Assembly: GCF_900129175.1 (NCBI RefSeq)
Contig: NZ_FQUI01000020.1
Span: 1-37,034 of the forward strand
Direction: 5' to 3'
DNA: 37,034 bases
Source of the DNA: Marinitoga hydrogenitolerans DSM 16785
GTDB taxonomy: Bacteria; Thermotogota; Thermotogae; Petrotogales; Petrotogaceae
A program made the translations under genes and the position numbers. Position 1 is the first letter of the stretch. Each line of letters opens with the position of its first letter. The notes beneath the pieces are model-generated. The model searched no databases. It was not told the DNA's origin and saw only the letters and a list, made by a program, of their open reading frames with translations. Positions 7,798-16,955 of the stretch are shown here, piece by piece.

Positions 7798-8434
7798 CAG
7801 GTTGCACCTCCAAGTTTTGTTTATCTTCAAAAAAGTTTTGTCCTCCAATAAATTCTAAATATTTTCCAAATAATCCAGTTGGATCTTGCAATATCTTTAT
7901 TTCATATATAAATTTACTTAAGTTAAAAAATTCCTGTCTTATTTTTGCAATTGTTCCATGGAAAACTATGTTAAAATCAACTATTGAAAGTTTAATGCTA
8001 ATACTTTTTTTTATTATATTAAGATAATCGTTTAATATGACTACTCCCAGAAAATTTTCATTTAAATCCCATATTAATCCTTTATATTTATCTTCTATTA
8101 AAACAGGGATAGAAATATAATGTCGTTCATTTACACGCTTATTTTTAATTTTAAAAGTACTTGTTAAATTTAAAGATAACATTACTTCAGTTTCACCAAA
8201 ATTCTTAATGTCTTTAATTTGAAAATTTGCCTGATAATAAGCACCTTCAAATATTGATTCTAACGTGACTTCTTCCCCCAAATTAAAGTCATATTTTGGA
8301 GATATTAACTGAATTTCTTTACCTTTAAAAACTTTGATTTTTGCCCTCAAAACATCATCTTTTATATAGACTCTAATTGAATTTCCAGGAAAAAAAACTA
8401 AAAATATTCTTTTAATAAAGCTTTTTCTATCCAT
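7790..8434 (-). CDS. YcgR/FlgZ-like PilZ-domain protein
   Basis: Probable cyclic-di-GMP receptor that adjusts flagellar function. 214 residues from ATG at 8432-8434 (AGGTGA four bases before it). The N-terminal half (~10-95) looks like the YcgR N-domain, a beta-rich segment with SIRVYIKDDVLRAKIKVF. The C-terminal PilZ domain begins with KRVNERHYISIPVLI, containing the RxxxR ligand motif. The second ligand motif, normally [D/N]xSxxG, reads NENFLG with Asn in the Ser place, so binding is plausible but not certain. It lies between flhG and cheC, a position that I recall for the related T. maritima protein. It overlaps cheC by 8 bases. Confidence 0.85.
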   Translation of the reverse strand: MDRKSFIKRIFLVFFPGNSIRVYIKDDVLRAKIKVFKGKEIQLISPKYDFNLGEEVTLESIFEGAYYQANFQIKDIKNFGETEVMLSLNLTSTFKIKNKRVNERHYISIPVLIEDKYKGLIWDLNENFLGVVILNDYLNIIKKSISIKLSIVDFNIVFHGTIAKIRQEFFNLSKFIYEIKILQDPTGLFGKYLEFIGGQNFFEDKQNLEVQPDE

Positions 8435-8438
8435 GATT

Positions 8439-9305
8439 TCACCTGTTATAAAAACCAAACAATAAAAGCAATTTTTTTAATAAATTATCATTGCTTTTAT
8501 TTTCTGGAGATGCATCCATATTTTCAATTTTTTCTGCAATTAGCATTAGATCATTAGCAACATGAGAAGATGGCTTGAAACTCGAAATTGGAGTTTGAGA
8601 TTTTACACTGTCGTGTACCAAATGATCAAAATTTATATAAAAAACATTTCTGATATCTTTAAATAAATATTCTTTTATTGTTTTTCTTAAAACCTGTTCA
8701 GCTGTGGCAGCTTCAGACTTTTTTCTAATCATATTTATCACAACATCAATAACGCCGTCAACTTCCAGAATAGATAAAGCTTTTACTACAGTATAAGCAT
8801 TTACTATTGCAGTTGGTTCAGGTGTTGTAACGAGTAAAATATTATCAGCAGCAATATAAAAAGGCTTTAAATTTTCATTATATCCTGCGCTTACATCAAT
8901 AATAACATAATCATGTTCTTTAGCAATATTAAAGAATTCTTCAATAGCTTTTCTTGTAAAGTTCTTTTGAAATGAGATCCAATCTTTAATATCCATACCA
9001 GTACTTAATAATTTTATTCCATATGGAGTTTTAATAATACATTCTTCCATAGTCAATTTTTTATCAAAATAATCCTTAATACTAACAGAAGGTGAAACAC
9101 CCAATAAAATTGAGGCATTTGCAAAGCCAGCATCTGTATCGAAAATTAAAACATTTTTGTTCATTTTAGCAAGATTTACAGCAGTGTTTACAGCTACAAT
9201 GGATTTACCCACGCCTCCTTTTCCACCGGTGACAAGTATTATTTTTGTTCTGTTTTTTGAAAATGTTTTTCTTAAATTTTCTGCTTGATCTTTAATTATG
9301 CTCAT
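8439..9305 (-). CDS. flhG: Flagellum number regulator FlhG (MinD-like ATPase, YlxH)
   Basis: A P-loop ATPase of the MinD/ParA class that controls flagellum number and stimulates the FlhF GTPase. 288 residues. The N-terminus carries DQAENLR (residues 6-12), matching the DQAxxLR helix known to activate FlhF. The deviant Walker A is GGKGGVGKS (~27-35), followed by DTDAGFANASILLG (Walker A'/switch) and YVIIDVSAGYNENL (Walker B region). A hydrophobic/basic C-terminus (LLKKLLLLFGFYNR) may form the membrane-targeting helix. The ATG overlaps the flhF stop by four bases (ATGA), tying the pair together. Confidence 0.95.
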   Translation of the reverse strand: MSIIKDQAENLRKTFSKNRTKIILVTGGKGGVGKSIVAVNTAVNLAKMNKNVLIFDTDAGFANASILLGVSPSVSIKDYFDKKLTMEECIIKTPYGIKLLSTGMDIKDWISFQKNFTRKAIEEFFNIAKEHDYVIIDVSAGYNENLKPFYIAADNILLVTTPEPTAIVNAYTVVKALSILEVDGVIDVVINMIRKKSEAATAEQVLRKTIKEYLFKDIRNVFYINFDHLVHDSVKSQTPISSFKPSSHVANDLMLIAEKIENMDASPENKSNDNLLKKLLLLFGFYNR

Positions 9306-10741
9306 AATGTCAGCTCCCCATAAAAGAGGTTAAATAATTTTTGTAAATTTGGAATTTCAATATCATTAGGTACATTTTGTCCTGTTGTTATATAACTAAT
9401 TGGTAAATTTGTTTCTTTGCTTAGAGATGGAATTTGTCCATATGATGACGTTTCGTCTAATTTAGTTATTATCAAATGAGTTGGTTTGCAAATTGAAAAA
9501 CGATTATAAACGTCAATCATATCTCTTAAACGCATATTAGCCGATATAACAAGAAAAATAAAATTAGGCTTTATAGAGTCAATATACATTTTTAATTCTC
9601 CTATTTGTATATCATCTTTATGGCTTCTACCAGCAGTATCAATTAATAAAATATCATAATATTTTAATGATTCCACAGTAGCTTTTAATTCAGTTGGAGT
9701 ATAACAGACAGAAGCAGGTATATCCATTATTTCAGCATATGTTTTTAATTGTTCTGTAGCCGCAATTCTATATAAATCTATTGTAGCAATAGCAACACCT
9801 TTATTGCTGTTTAATTTATTTAAAGCAGCAATTTTAGCTAAAGTTGTAGTTTTACCAACCCCAGTAGGTCCAATAAGCATTATTGTTCCATGAATATTTG
9901 GGATATCTATTTTGAAATTATTTTTAAATATATTAAATAGAATATTTTTAAAATCGTTATTTGATTTCCAATTTTCTTTATTCAAATTGCTTGGTAAAGC
10001 GTTTATAATTTCTTCGATTATTTGATCTGAAAGATCCTGTTTTTTAAATGATTCTATCAATTCTGAAATTAACGGGTTTGCTCCATTTAGTATAACTCTT
10101 TTTGAAAGCTTTTCAATTAATTCTTTTATTTCTAACAACTCATTTTGAGAATTTTTAGAAGTATTATTGATGTATTTTGAATTATTATTTTTTTCATAAG
10201 ATTTGGATTTATTAAAACTATTATTTTGGTAAGGATTTTTATTATAAGTAACTTTTCTATAATTTAAATTTTTGAATTCATCTTTTTCATTATTATAGAA
10301 TTTTTTAGCATCATCATCTATTAATTTTGACACTTCTCTTTGTTCTTCAATTAATTTTAAAATTTCATTTCTTGCGGTTAATTCTAATTTGTCCTTGCCT
10401 GGGGCATATTGATCATCATTATATGACTCTATTTTTTTCATTCTATTGATTCTATCATCTAATCTTTTATTTCTTTCTACCATTTCTTTAATTTCATTTA
10501 TTCTTCCCTGTGTATTATTTGAAAAGCCAGGACCAGATGGTCTTTTGATATTTTTTATAACGTCATTTGCCTGTTCATCAAGAACAGCAGTAACTTCTAT
10601 ATATTTTTTTCCACCAATACCTAAAAAGCCACCTTTATTTATTCGTTTAGTATCTAAGATATAGGCGTTTTCTCCCAATTCTTCTCTTATTTTTTCCATT
10701 GCTTCTGGGATTGTATTTACAATATACTTTTTTATTTTCAT
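9302..10741 (-). CDS. flhF: Flagellar placement GTPase FlhF
   Basis: An SRP-family GTPase that marks the site of flagellum assembly and partners with FlhG. 479 residues from ATG at 10739-10741 (AGAGGTGAG before it). Order: a basic N-terminal segment (MKIKKYIVNTIPEAMEKIRE, with GFLGIGGKKYIEV), a low-complexity Asn/Lys-rich linker (~130-205), then the NG domain. That domain has G1 GPTGVGKTTT (~291-300), DLYRIAATEQLKTYA (G2 and insertion box), LLIDTAGR (G3) and ITKLDETSSYG (G4). The Asn-rich linker probably reflects the AT-rich genome. It lies 10 bases after the flhA stop. Confidence 0.95.
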   Translation of the reverse strand: MKIKKYIVNTIPEAMEKIREELGENAYILDTKRINKGGFLGIGGKKYIEVTAVLDEQANDVIKNIKRPSGPGFSNNTQGRINEIKEMVERNKRLDDRINRMKKIESYNDDQYAPGKDKLELTARNEILKLIEEQREVSKLIDDDAKKFYNNEKDEFKNLNYRKVTYNKNPYQNNSFNKSKSYEKNNNSKYINNTSKNSQNELLEIKELIEKLSKRVILNGANPLISELIESFKKQDLSDQIIEEIINALPSNLNKENWKSNNDFKNILFNIFKNNFKIDIPNIHGTIMLIGPTGVGKTTTLAKIAALNKLNSNKGVAIATIDLYRIAATEQLKTYAEIMDIPASVCYTPTELKATVESLKYYDILLIDTAGRSHKDDIQIGELKMYIDSIKPNFIFLVISANMRLRDMIDVYNRFSICKPTHLIITKLDETSSYGQIPSLSKETNLPISYITTGQNVPNDIEIPNLQKLFNLFYGELTL

Positions 10742-10751
10742 AAACTCACCT

Positions 10752-12872
10752 CTAGACACTTATATTTCCATCAGCAGAAATGGGTATTTCCTGAACAATT
10801 TCATTATATGAAATAACATTTACATTTGGAATATTTGATGAGAGCCATCGTGAAAAATAAAATCGCAAAGGAGAACTACATAAAATTACGGGGTTATACC
10901 CTTTCATCATTTGTGATTCTAACATTTGGCTTATATTTTCTACAAGTTTTTGAGATAATTGCGGGGATAAAGCCAAAGTATAATTACCACCATATTCAAT
11001 TGTGTAATTATTTAAGGTATTTTCAGTGTTTTTATCTAAAATAAGTAGATGTAAAACACCATCACCTGATTTTATAGATTCACATATTTGTCTGGATAAT
11101 GCACTTCTAACTCCTTCAACTAATGAAACGGTGTCTTTAATTTCATTGCTCCCCAGTTCCATTAACTTTTCAAATATTACTGGTAAGTTTCTTATAGAAA
11201 TTCTTTCATATAATAATTCTTTTAGTACATTTCGTATTTCAAAGGTTTTAAAGATCATTGGGACTAATTCTTCAACTAATGATGGATCTTTAATTCGTAA
11301 ACCTTCTATGAGCATCTCCGTTTCTTTTGAACCAAGTATTTCATGAGCGTATTTCTTTATTATTTCTGATAAGTGTGTTGCAAAAACACTTGGAGAATCG
11401 ACTACAGTATAACCAAAGTTAACAGCATCTTCTTTTTGAGACTCATCTATCCAATATGCATCTAAATTAAATGAAGGTTCTTTTGTATGTACACCGGGAA
11501 TTTCTTCTGAAGCCATTCCAGAATTAATAGCTAATAATTTTTCAGGAAATAATTCGAATCTACCGACTTCGACTCCTTTTAATTTTATTATATATTCATT
11601 TGCACTTAAGAGAACACTATCTCGTACTCTTATAGGACTTATAACAATCCCTAATTCGTATGCAATTTGCTTTCTTACCATAGTAATTCTTTCAAGTAGA
11701 TCTCCGCCTTGACCTGGATCTGCTAAAGGAATTAATCCATATCCAATATCAATTTCTAAAACATCACTTTGGATTATTTCAGAAACTTCTTCAGCAGAGG
11801 TTAAAGGTGGCCCAGATGGTCGTTGTTGACCTCCTGCTTCTTCAGATATTCCAGCAGAAGGTTGGGATTCGAATCCTTCTGTAGGACCTGTAGCAGGAAT
11901 TATCTTTTGTAAATACCCTTTTGTTGTTAAGTAAGCTAAAACCAGCATCCCTCCACCTAGTAGCAATGCTGGCATTATAGGAAGAGGTGTTACTAAACCA
12001 AGAGTTAAAATAACTCCACCAGTCATATATAAAACTCTTTTTTCTGAAGAAAGTTCTTTAAGTAAATCTTTTCCTAAATTTTCTTTGGAGGCAGCTCTTG
12101 AAACAACAATACCAGTGGCAGTTGAAATTAATAATGCAGGTATTTGAGCAACTAAACCATCACCTACAGTAAAAAGAGTATACAACTGAGCAGCTTCTCC
12201 AATATCCAATCCTTGTTGTAAGACACCAATTATTAATCCACCAAGAATATTAATAATAGTTATAATAATTCCAGCTATAGCATCTCCCCTGACAAATTTA
12301 GATGCACCATCCATTGCGCCATAAAAATCTGCTTCACGTCTTATATCTTCACGCTTTTGTCTAGCCTCTTCTTCTGTTATAATTCCAGCACTTAAATCAG
12401 CATCTATACTCATTTGTTTTCCGGGCATAGCATCAAGAGTAAACCTTGCTGCAACCTCCGCAATTCTTTCTGCACCACGTGTAATAACTACAAATTGAAT
12501 TATTACAAGTATTAAGAAAATAACAATACCAACTACGTAATTTCCTCCAACAACAAAATCACCAAATGCCCTAATAACTTTACCTTGGAAATTTTTTCCT
12601 TGTAAAAGTATTAATCTGGTTGAGGAAACATTTAGAGATAATCTGAATAAAGTAGTAACCAATAAGAGTGTTGGAAAAGCGGAGATTTCAAGAGCATTTT
12701 TTATATACATTGTAACAAGTAACAAAACAATAGCTAATGAAATATTAGCCATTTGTAGAAAATCTAAAAGAAATGGTGGAATAGGTATAACCATTAATAT
12801 AACAACACTAACAATTAATAAAGGAACTATTAAGTCCAATTGTTTAAAAATTTTATTTAAAGTTTCACCCAT
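10752..12872 (-). CDS. flhA: Flagellar export gate protein FlhA
   Basis: The core integral membrane component of the flagellar type III export apparatus. It forms the ring that couples proton flow to protein export. 706 residues, normal length. The N-terminal half has about eight transmembrane helices (starting LIVPLLIVSVVILMVIPIPP). The conserved cytoplasmic loop between helices contains the FHIPEP-family signature READFYGAMDGASKFVRGDA (~190-210). The C-terminal half is the soluble docking domain for substrates and chaperones (from ~340). It begins four bases after the flhB stop and is followed closely by flhF. Confidence 0.97.
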   Translation of the reverse strand: MGETLNKIFKQLDLIVPLLIVSVVILMVIPIPPFLLDFLQMANISLAIVLLLVTMYIKNALEISAFPTLLLVTTLFRLSLNVSSTRLILLQGKNFQGKVIRAFGDFVVGGNYVVGIVIFLILVIIQFVVITRGAERIAEVAARFTLDAMPGKQMSIDADLSAGIITEEEARQKREDIRREADFYGAMDGASKFVRGDAIAGIIITIINILGGLIIGVLQQGLDIGEAAQLYTLFTVGDGLVAQIPALLISTATGIVVSRAASKENLGKDLLKELSSEKRVLYMTGGVILTLGLVTPLPIMPALLLGGGMLVLAYLTTKGYLQKIIPATGPTEGFESQPSAGISEEAGGQQRPSGPPLTSAEEVSEIIQSDVLEIDIGYGLIPLADPGQGGDLLERITMVRKQIAYELGIVISPIRVRDSVLLSANEYIIKLKGVEVGRFELFPEKLLAINSGMASEEIPGVHTKEPSFNLDAYWIDESQKEDAVNFGYTVVDSPSVFATHLSEIIKKYAHEILGSKETEMLIEGLRIKDPSLVEELVPMIFKTFEIRNVLKELLYERISIRNLPVIFEKLMELGSNEIKDTVSLVEGVRSALSRQICESIKSGDGVLHLLILDKNTENTLNNYTIEYGGNYTLALSPQLSQKLVENISQMLESQMMKGYNPVILCSSPLRFYFSRWLSSNIPNVNVISYNEIVQEIPISADGNISV

Positions 12873-12876
12873 TTAA

Positions 12877-13968
12877 TCACCTCGTAAGGTTTAAAACAGA
12901 AGCAATAATCTTTGCAACTATTTCATACATATCTTCTGGTATTTCTTCGTTTATATCAACTCTTTCGTATAATTGTCTGGCAACTGGGGGATTTCTGAGT
13001 ACGGGTACGTGATTTTCCCTTGCTATTTCTTTTATTCTGAAAGCTATCTTATCATATCCTTTAGCTACAACAATAGGAACGTCATTCTCATCTTTTTCAT
13101 ATTTAATAGCTACAGCATAGTGTGTTGGGTTGGTAACGACAACAGTAGCTTTTGGTACTTCTTTCATTATATTTTGATTTATTATTTGCCTTAGTCTACG
13201 CATTCTTGCCGCTTTTATTTGTGGATCTCCTTCAATATCTTTCATTTCTTGTTTTACTTCTTGTTTTGTCATTCTTAAATTTTTCTTGTATTCTCTTTTT
13301 TGATACCAGAAATCAAAGAGGCCTAATAACAACATTAAAATTCCTAATTTAAAAAAGATTTCTATTATAATAGAGAATAAGAATGTAAGAGAGGTTTCTA
13401 TGCTTGTATATGGTAAAGAAATAATAGTATTCCAATTTGATCTAATTATATTATATGAAATATATCCAACTAAAGATAATTTTATTAAAGATTTTAAAAG
13501 TTCAAAAAGTGTTTTCATAGAGAAAATTCTTTGAAAACCTTTTATTGGATTGAGTTTTCCCAAATCGAATTTCATTGCTTTTGGAGAAAAAAGGAATTTT
13601 GTTTGTAACATACCTAACAACAAACTGATAATTGCAGATGAAAATAAAAAAATAGTTATTTTTACGAAAAGATTTTGTTGCTGCAAGATTAAATTCATTA
13701 ATGCGTTTTCATCTAAAAAAGTTGTATCAAGAGATAAATATCTCATGAAAGCGGCTTTAAGATCTGTAAATAAATATTTTGATAAAACGTAAAAAACGAC
13801 TGAAACACCTAAAAAAGAAAAAGCAGTTAATAGTTCCTTTGAAACAGGAACATTTCCTTCTTCTCGAGCTTGTTGTAAACGTCTTGGTGTAGGTTCTTCA
13901 GTTTTGCTTGGATCGGCAAAAAGTTGTAAATTTATTTTGAAATCAATGTTATTAAAGAATTTATCCAT
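12877..13968 (-). CDS. flhB: Flagellar export switch protein FlhB
   Basis: FlhB switches type III export from rod/hook to filament substrates by self-cleavage. 363 residues. The N-terminus has the usual DPSKTEEPTPRRLQQAREEG motif, then four transmembrane helices (~45-220) and a charged cytoplasmic domain. The autocleavage site NPTH is intact at 280-283 (VVVTNPTHYAVAIKY). The ATG follows GGAGATAATAAA and lies inside the end of fliR, with a 37-base overlap. A tight fliR/flhB link fits their direct contact in the export gate; some bacteria fuse the two. Confidence 0.97.
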   Translation of the reverse strand: MDKFFNNIDFKINLQLFADPSKTEEPTPRRLQQAREEGNVPVSKELLTAFSFLGVSVVFYVLSKYLFTDLKAAFMRYLSLDTTFLDENALMNLILQQQNLFVKITIFLFSSAIISLLLGMLQTKFLFSPKAMKFDLGKLNPIKGFQRIFSMKTLFELLKSLIKLSLVGYISYNIIRSNWNTIISLPYTSIETSLTFLFSIIIEIFFKLGILMLLLGLFDFWYQKREYKKNLRMTKQEVKQEMKDIEGDPQIKAARMRRLRQIINQNIMKEVPKATVVVTNPTHYAVAIKYEKDENDVPIVVAKGYDKIAFRIKEIARENHVPVLRNPPVARQLYERVDINEEIPEDMYEIVAKIIASVLNLTR

Positions 13969-14705
13969 TTTATTATCTCCGATATATTAATGCTAAAAAT
14001 TTCTACCCAAACACCAATAATACTTAATAATATTAAAGTCCCTACTAGTATATTTAAAGGTAATCCAACAATAAAAACATTTATTTGGGGAATCATTCTT
14101 GAAACAATTCCTAAACTAATATTAACACTTAACATAAACGCACTCATTGGTAATGCGAGTTGAGCACCAATTTCAAAAATTTTGCCAAATGTTGATATTA
14201 TTTCAGGAAAAAATTTAATATTTATAGAAAAAACTAGAGGTATTGAATAAAATGAATTAATAATGGTTTGAAATAATACAATGTGCATTTTAAAAGATAA
14301 AAATGCAAAAATTCCTATTAAAAAGGCTAATTGGCCAATAATAGGAGATTCTTCTCCACTTATGGGATCAAATATTCCAGCAAGAGCAAATCCCATTTGA
14401 AAAGCAAAAAACTGTCCGGCAAATTGTAAAGCTGCTATAGGTAAATAAGAAACCAAACCAATTAAAATGCCTAAAAAGAAATTTATTAACATAATTGTAA
14501 TTAAATAGAAAGTTGGTAGATCAGGTATAGTTAAAGTTATCAAAGGTAAAGTAATCCATGAAATAAACACGGACGAAAATACCCGTAAATAAAACGGTAT
14601 TATGCCTGATCCGATAATAGGTGCAGAAATACTAAGACCTAAAATTCTAAAAAATATTATGGCCCAAACCCAGAAACGTGTTTCTAAAAAGGTTACAATA
14701 TCCAT
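13932..14705 (-). CDS. fliR: Flagellar export gate protein FliR
   Basis: An integral membrane subunit of the FliP5-FliQ4-FliR1 export gate. 257 residues, normal for FliR, with about six hydrophobic helices (e.g. FWVWAIIFFRILGLSISAPI, LRVFSSVFISWITLPLI, AALQFAGQFFAFQMGFALA). The motif QMGFALAGIFDPISGEESPIIGQ in the middle is characteristic (GF..A..DP..G...P). It starts one base after fliQ and its 3' end overlaps flhB by 37 bases. Confidence 0.95.
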   Translation of the reverse strand: MDIVTFLETRFWVWAIIFFRILGLSISAPIIGSGIIPFYLRVFSSVFISWITLPLITLTIPDLPTFYLITIMLINFFLGILIGLVSYLPIAALQFAGQFFAFQMGFALAGIFDPISGEESPIIGQLAFLIGIFAFLSFKMHIVLFQTIINSFYSIPLVFSINIKFFPEIISTFGKIFEIGAQLALPMSAFMLSVNISLGIVSRMIPQINVFIVGLPLNILVGTLILLSIIGVWVEIFSINISEIIKWINSLITLISK

Positions 14706-14706
14706 A

Positions 14707-14973
14707 TTAAATCATTCCAAAATATGTAGTTAATATTTCATATGTGAAATCCATTAATTTTTGAGCAATCCAACCAAACAATAGCCCAACAGCTAAAAAA
14801 GTAATAATAATCTTAGGAGCAAAAGTTAAAGTTTGCTCATTTATAGAAGTTATAGTTTGAAAAATACTTATAATTAATCCCACACCTAAACTAACTAATA
14901 AAATGGGTGAAATTATAGATAAAAATACAGATATAGCATATCTAAAAACATCAATAAAGGTTTCTAATGTCAA
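14707..14973 (-). CDS. fliQ: Flagellar export gate protein FliQ
   Basis: A small export-gate subunit of 88 residues with two transmembrane helices: YAISVFLSIISPILLVSLGVGLIISIFQ and KIIITFLAVGLLFGWIAQKLMDF. The central segment SIFQTITSINEQTLTFAPKI is the conserved FliQ loop (QA-T-I-E-TL-F-PK). It is separated by one base from both fliP and fliR. Confidence 0.95.
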   Translation of the reverse strand: MTLETFIDVFRYAISVFLSIISPILLVSLGVGLIISIFQTITSINEQTLTFAPKIIITFLAVGLLFGWIAQKLMDFTYEILTTYFGMI

Positions 14974-14974
14974 T

Positions 14975-15760
14975 TTACAAACCTCCCGAAACTTGGAAAC
15001 TTCTTATTAAGCCTCCAATTAATAAATCCCATCCATTTACAAGAATAAAAAGTAATAGTTTAAATGGCATTGAAATCATAATAGGTGGAATCATCATCAT
15101 ACCCATAGATAAAAGAATACTCGCGACAACCATGTCAACAATAATAAAAGGAATATAGATTAACACACCCATTTTAAAAGAAATTTCTAATTCGCTTAAA
15201 GCAAATGCAGGAATCAAAATTTCAGGTGGAGTATCGTTTATATTTTTTATCTCTTTTTGAACACTTGAAGCTAACATAAAAATATTATCTTGGTTTTTAT
15301 GAGTTACAATTTCATTAATCATAAATGTTTTTATTGGATTCCATGCATTTTCGAAAAATTGCGTATATGAAATCTGTTCTTCTGTATATGGAATAACAGC
15401 ATCTTGATAAATTTTATTAAATACAGGAGACATTATTAAATAAGTTAATATCAGAGCAACACCTATTAAAATTTGATTAGAAGGAGCCTGACGACTTCCC
15501 ATGGCAGTTCTCAGAAATGATAAAACTATAATAATTCTTGTAAATGACGTAAACATCATTATTAATGAAGGAGCTAATGTTAAAATAGAAAGTAATAATA
15601 ATATTTCAAGTGTTGGAACTAGCGTATTAGGGCCAGGTGTATTTCCACCTATATTAATAGAAATTTCTGGAATGGGTACAGGTTCTTGAGCTGAACCTGA
15701 AAAAAATAATAAAAGGAATATGATGATTAAAAAAGTTTTTTTATTGTATAGTTTCTTCAT
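14975..15760 (-). CDS. fliP: Flagellar export gate protein FliP
   Basis: The main subunit of the export-gate pore complex. 261 residues including a cleavable-type signal peptide (KKTFLIIIFLLLFFSGSAQE, ~6-25). The mature part has four membrane helices. Signatures are SLIMMFTSFTRIIIVLSFLRTAMGSRQAPSNQ in parts, AFALSELEISFKMGVLIYIPFIIVDMVVASILLSMGMMMIPP in parts, and FKLLLFILVNGWDLL. The start codon lies within the 3' end of fliO (20-base overlap). Confidence 0.96.
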   Translation of the reverse strand: MKKLYNKKTFLIIIFLLLFFSGSAQEPVPIPEISINIGGNTPGPNTLVPTLEILLLLSILTLAPSLIMMFTSFTRIIIVLSFLRTAMGSRQAPSNQILIGVALILTYLIMSPVFNKIYQDAVIPYTEEQISYTQFFENAWNPIKTFMINEIVTHKNQDNIFMLASSVQKEIKNINDTPPEILIPAFALSELEISFKMGVLIYIPFIIVDMVVASILLSMGMMMIPPIMISMPFKLLLFILVNGWDLLIGGLIRSFQVSGGL

Positions 15761-16085
15761 TTATTTTTTTCTCCCTTTTTAAAGCTCCAATAAAAGTATC
15801 AAAAAATTCTTTTTTCCCTTTTAAGAGCTCCGAAAGTTTTTCATAATCCAATTTGTCCAGATATGATATGGAATTGTTATTTGATAAAACAAGATAATAA
15901 TCATCAAGAACTTTTATAATATTTAAAGTCAAATTTCTATCAATATAAAACTTTTTTACAATTCTTACTGAAGGGGTATTTAATAATCCTTTATTTATAA
16001 GTTTTTTTTGAATGAAAACCAATAAAAGAATAAAAAGTAAAAGAAAAAATATTAAAAAAAATGCCCATAGTGTCCAATTAGTCAT
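15741..16085 (-). CDS. fliO: Flagellar biosynthesis protein FliO (FliZ-like)
   Basis: 114 residues: one N-terminal transmembrane helix (~5-27, FFLIFFLLLFILLLVFIQ) and a small cytoplasmic beta domain (VRIVKKFYIDRNLTLNIIKVLDDYYLVL), the usual FliO layout. FliO assists FliP assembly and is poorly conserved, so the assignment rests on size, topology and its place directly before fliP (20-base overlap). A 40-base gap with a possible hairpin separates it from cheY. Confidence 0.85.
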   Translation of the reverse strand: MTNWTLWAFFLIFFLLLFILLLVFIQKKLINKGLLNTPSVRIVKKFYIDRNLTLNIIKVLDDYYLVLSNNNSISYLDKLDYEKLSELLKGKKEFFDTFIGALKREKKINEETIQ

Positions 16086-16112
16086 AAAATTTGTTTGAGT
16101 TGATGAAAAAGT

Positions 16113-16135
16113 AAGGGGCGTAAGATCACCCCCTT
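16113..16135 (-). terminator. Weak hairpin at the cheY/fliO junction
   Basis: On the - strand AAGGGG and CCCCTT (arms 16130-16135 and 16113-16118) flank an 11-base loop, followed by ACTTTTTC. It overlaps the end of cheY. The large loop and short T-run suggest partial termination or mRNA processing rather than a full stop, because downstream export genes have no other obvious promoter. Confidence 0.4.
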
Positions 16136-16491
16136 GAAACCTTTTGGATTGCTTCTATTACTCTATTAGCTTGGAATGGTTTAACAATAAAATCTTTTGC
16201 TCCTGCTTGTATAGCTTCAATAACCATTGCTTGTTGTCCCATAGCGCTACATACTATAATTTTAGCAGCAGGGTCTTGTTTTTTAATTTCTTTTATAGCC
16301 TGGATCCCATCCATAACAGGCATAGTAATATCCATAGTAACAACATCTGGTTTTAATTCCATATATTTTGTCACCGCTTCTTGACCATTAGCGGCTTCTC
16401 CGACAACTTCCATCCCCGCTTTTGTAACAATATCTTTTAATAACATTCTCATAAAAGCAGCATCATCGACTATCAAAACTTTTATCGCCAT
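16126..16491 (-). CDS. cheY: Chemotaxis response regulator CheY
   Basis: A single-domain receiver of 121 residues that carries the signal from CheA to the flagellar switch. All key residues are present: acidic pocket D9-D10 (VLIVDDAAF), phospho-acceptor D54 (VVTMDITMPVMDG), S82 (IVCSAMG) and K104 (FIVKPF). It starts at ATG 16489-16491 after GGAGGTG; an in-frame upstream ATG at 16504-16506 would place the Shine-Dalgarno inside the gene. It sits between cheW and fliO, linking the signalling and export halves of the unit. Confidence 0.97.
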   Translation of the reverse strand: MAIKVLIVDDAAFMRMLLKDIVTKAGMEVVGEAANGQEAVTKYMELKPDVVTMDITMPVMDGIQAIKEIKKQDPAAKIIVCSAMGQQAMVIEAIQAGAKDFIVKPFQANRVIEAIQKVSRG

Positions 16492-16517
16492 TAAAAGCAC
16501 CTCCACTTAAATTATAA

Positions 16518-16943
16518 TTATATTTCTATAGATTCAAATAATTTATCTAAATTAAGATATACTATAAGTCTATTATCTATTTTTAAAACACCATTAACTT
16601 TTCCTACAAATGTTCCACTTTTTGAAGGTAAAATATCCAGTTCTTCATCATCAAACGAAATGACATTATTTACTTTGTTTACTAAAATACCAAGTTCTTC
16701 TTTTTCATGTTTCATAATTATTATACTATCAAACTCAAAATTTTCATCTATTTCCAGATCTAAAATTTTTGTTAAGTCAAAAACAGTAACGATTCTTCCA
16801 CGTAAATTAACAATTCCTTCAATAAAATCCTTTGAATTTGGAACAGGGGTAATATCTTCTTTTTCAATAACCATTTCAACATATTCAACATCAATCCCAA
16901 ATTCCTGGTTTAAAATTTCAAAAGATAGAATCTCTTTTTGCAT
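16518..16943 (-). CDS. cheW: Chemotaxis coupling protein CheW
   Basis: An SH3-like adaptor of 141 residues that joins CheA to chemoreceptors. Hallmarks are SFEILNQEFGIDVEYVEMVI at the N-terminus, PVPNSKDFIEGIVNLRGRIVTVFDL in the middle (the conserved NLRG receptor-binding region), and a second half with LGILVNKVNNVI. Start codon ATG, 12 bases after the cheA stop, preceded by GGTGAG. Confidence 0.96.
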   Translation of the reverse strand: MQKEILSFEILNQEFGIDVEYVEMVIEKEDITPVPNSKDFIEGIVNLRGRIVTVFDLTKILDLEIDENFEFDSIIIMKHEKEELGILVNKVNNVISFDDEELDILPSKSGTFVGKVNGVLKIDNRLIVYLNLDKLFESIEI

Positions 16944-16955
16944 AATCTCACCTCA

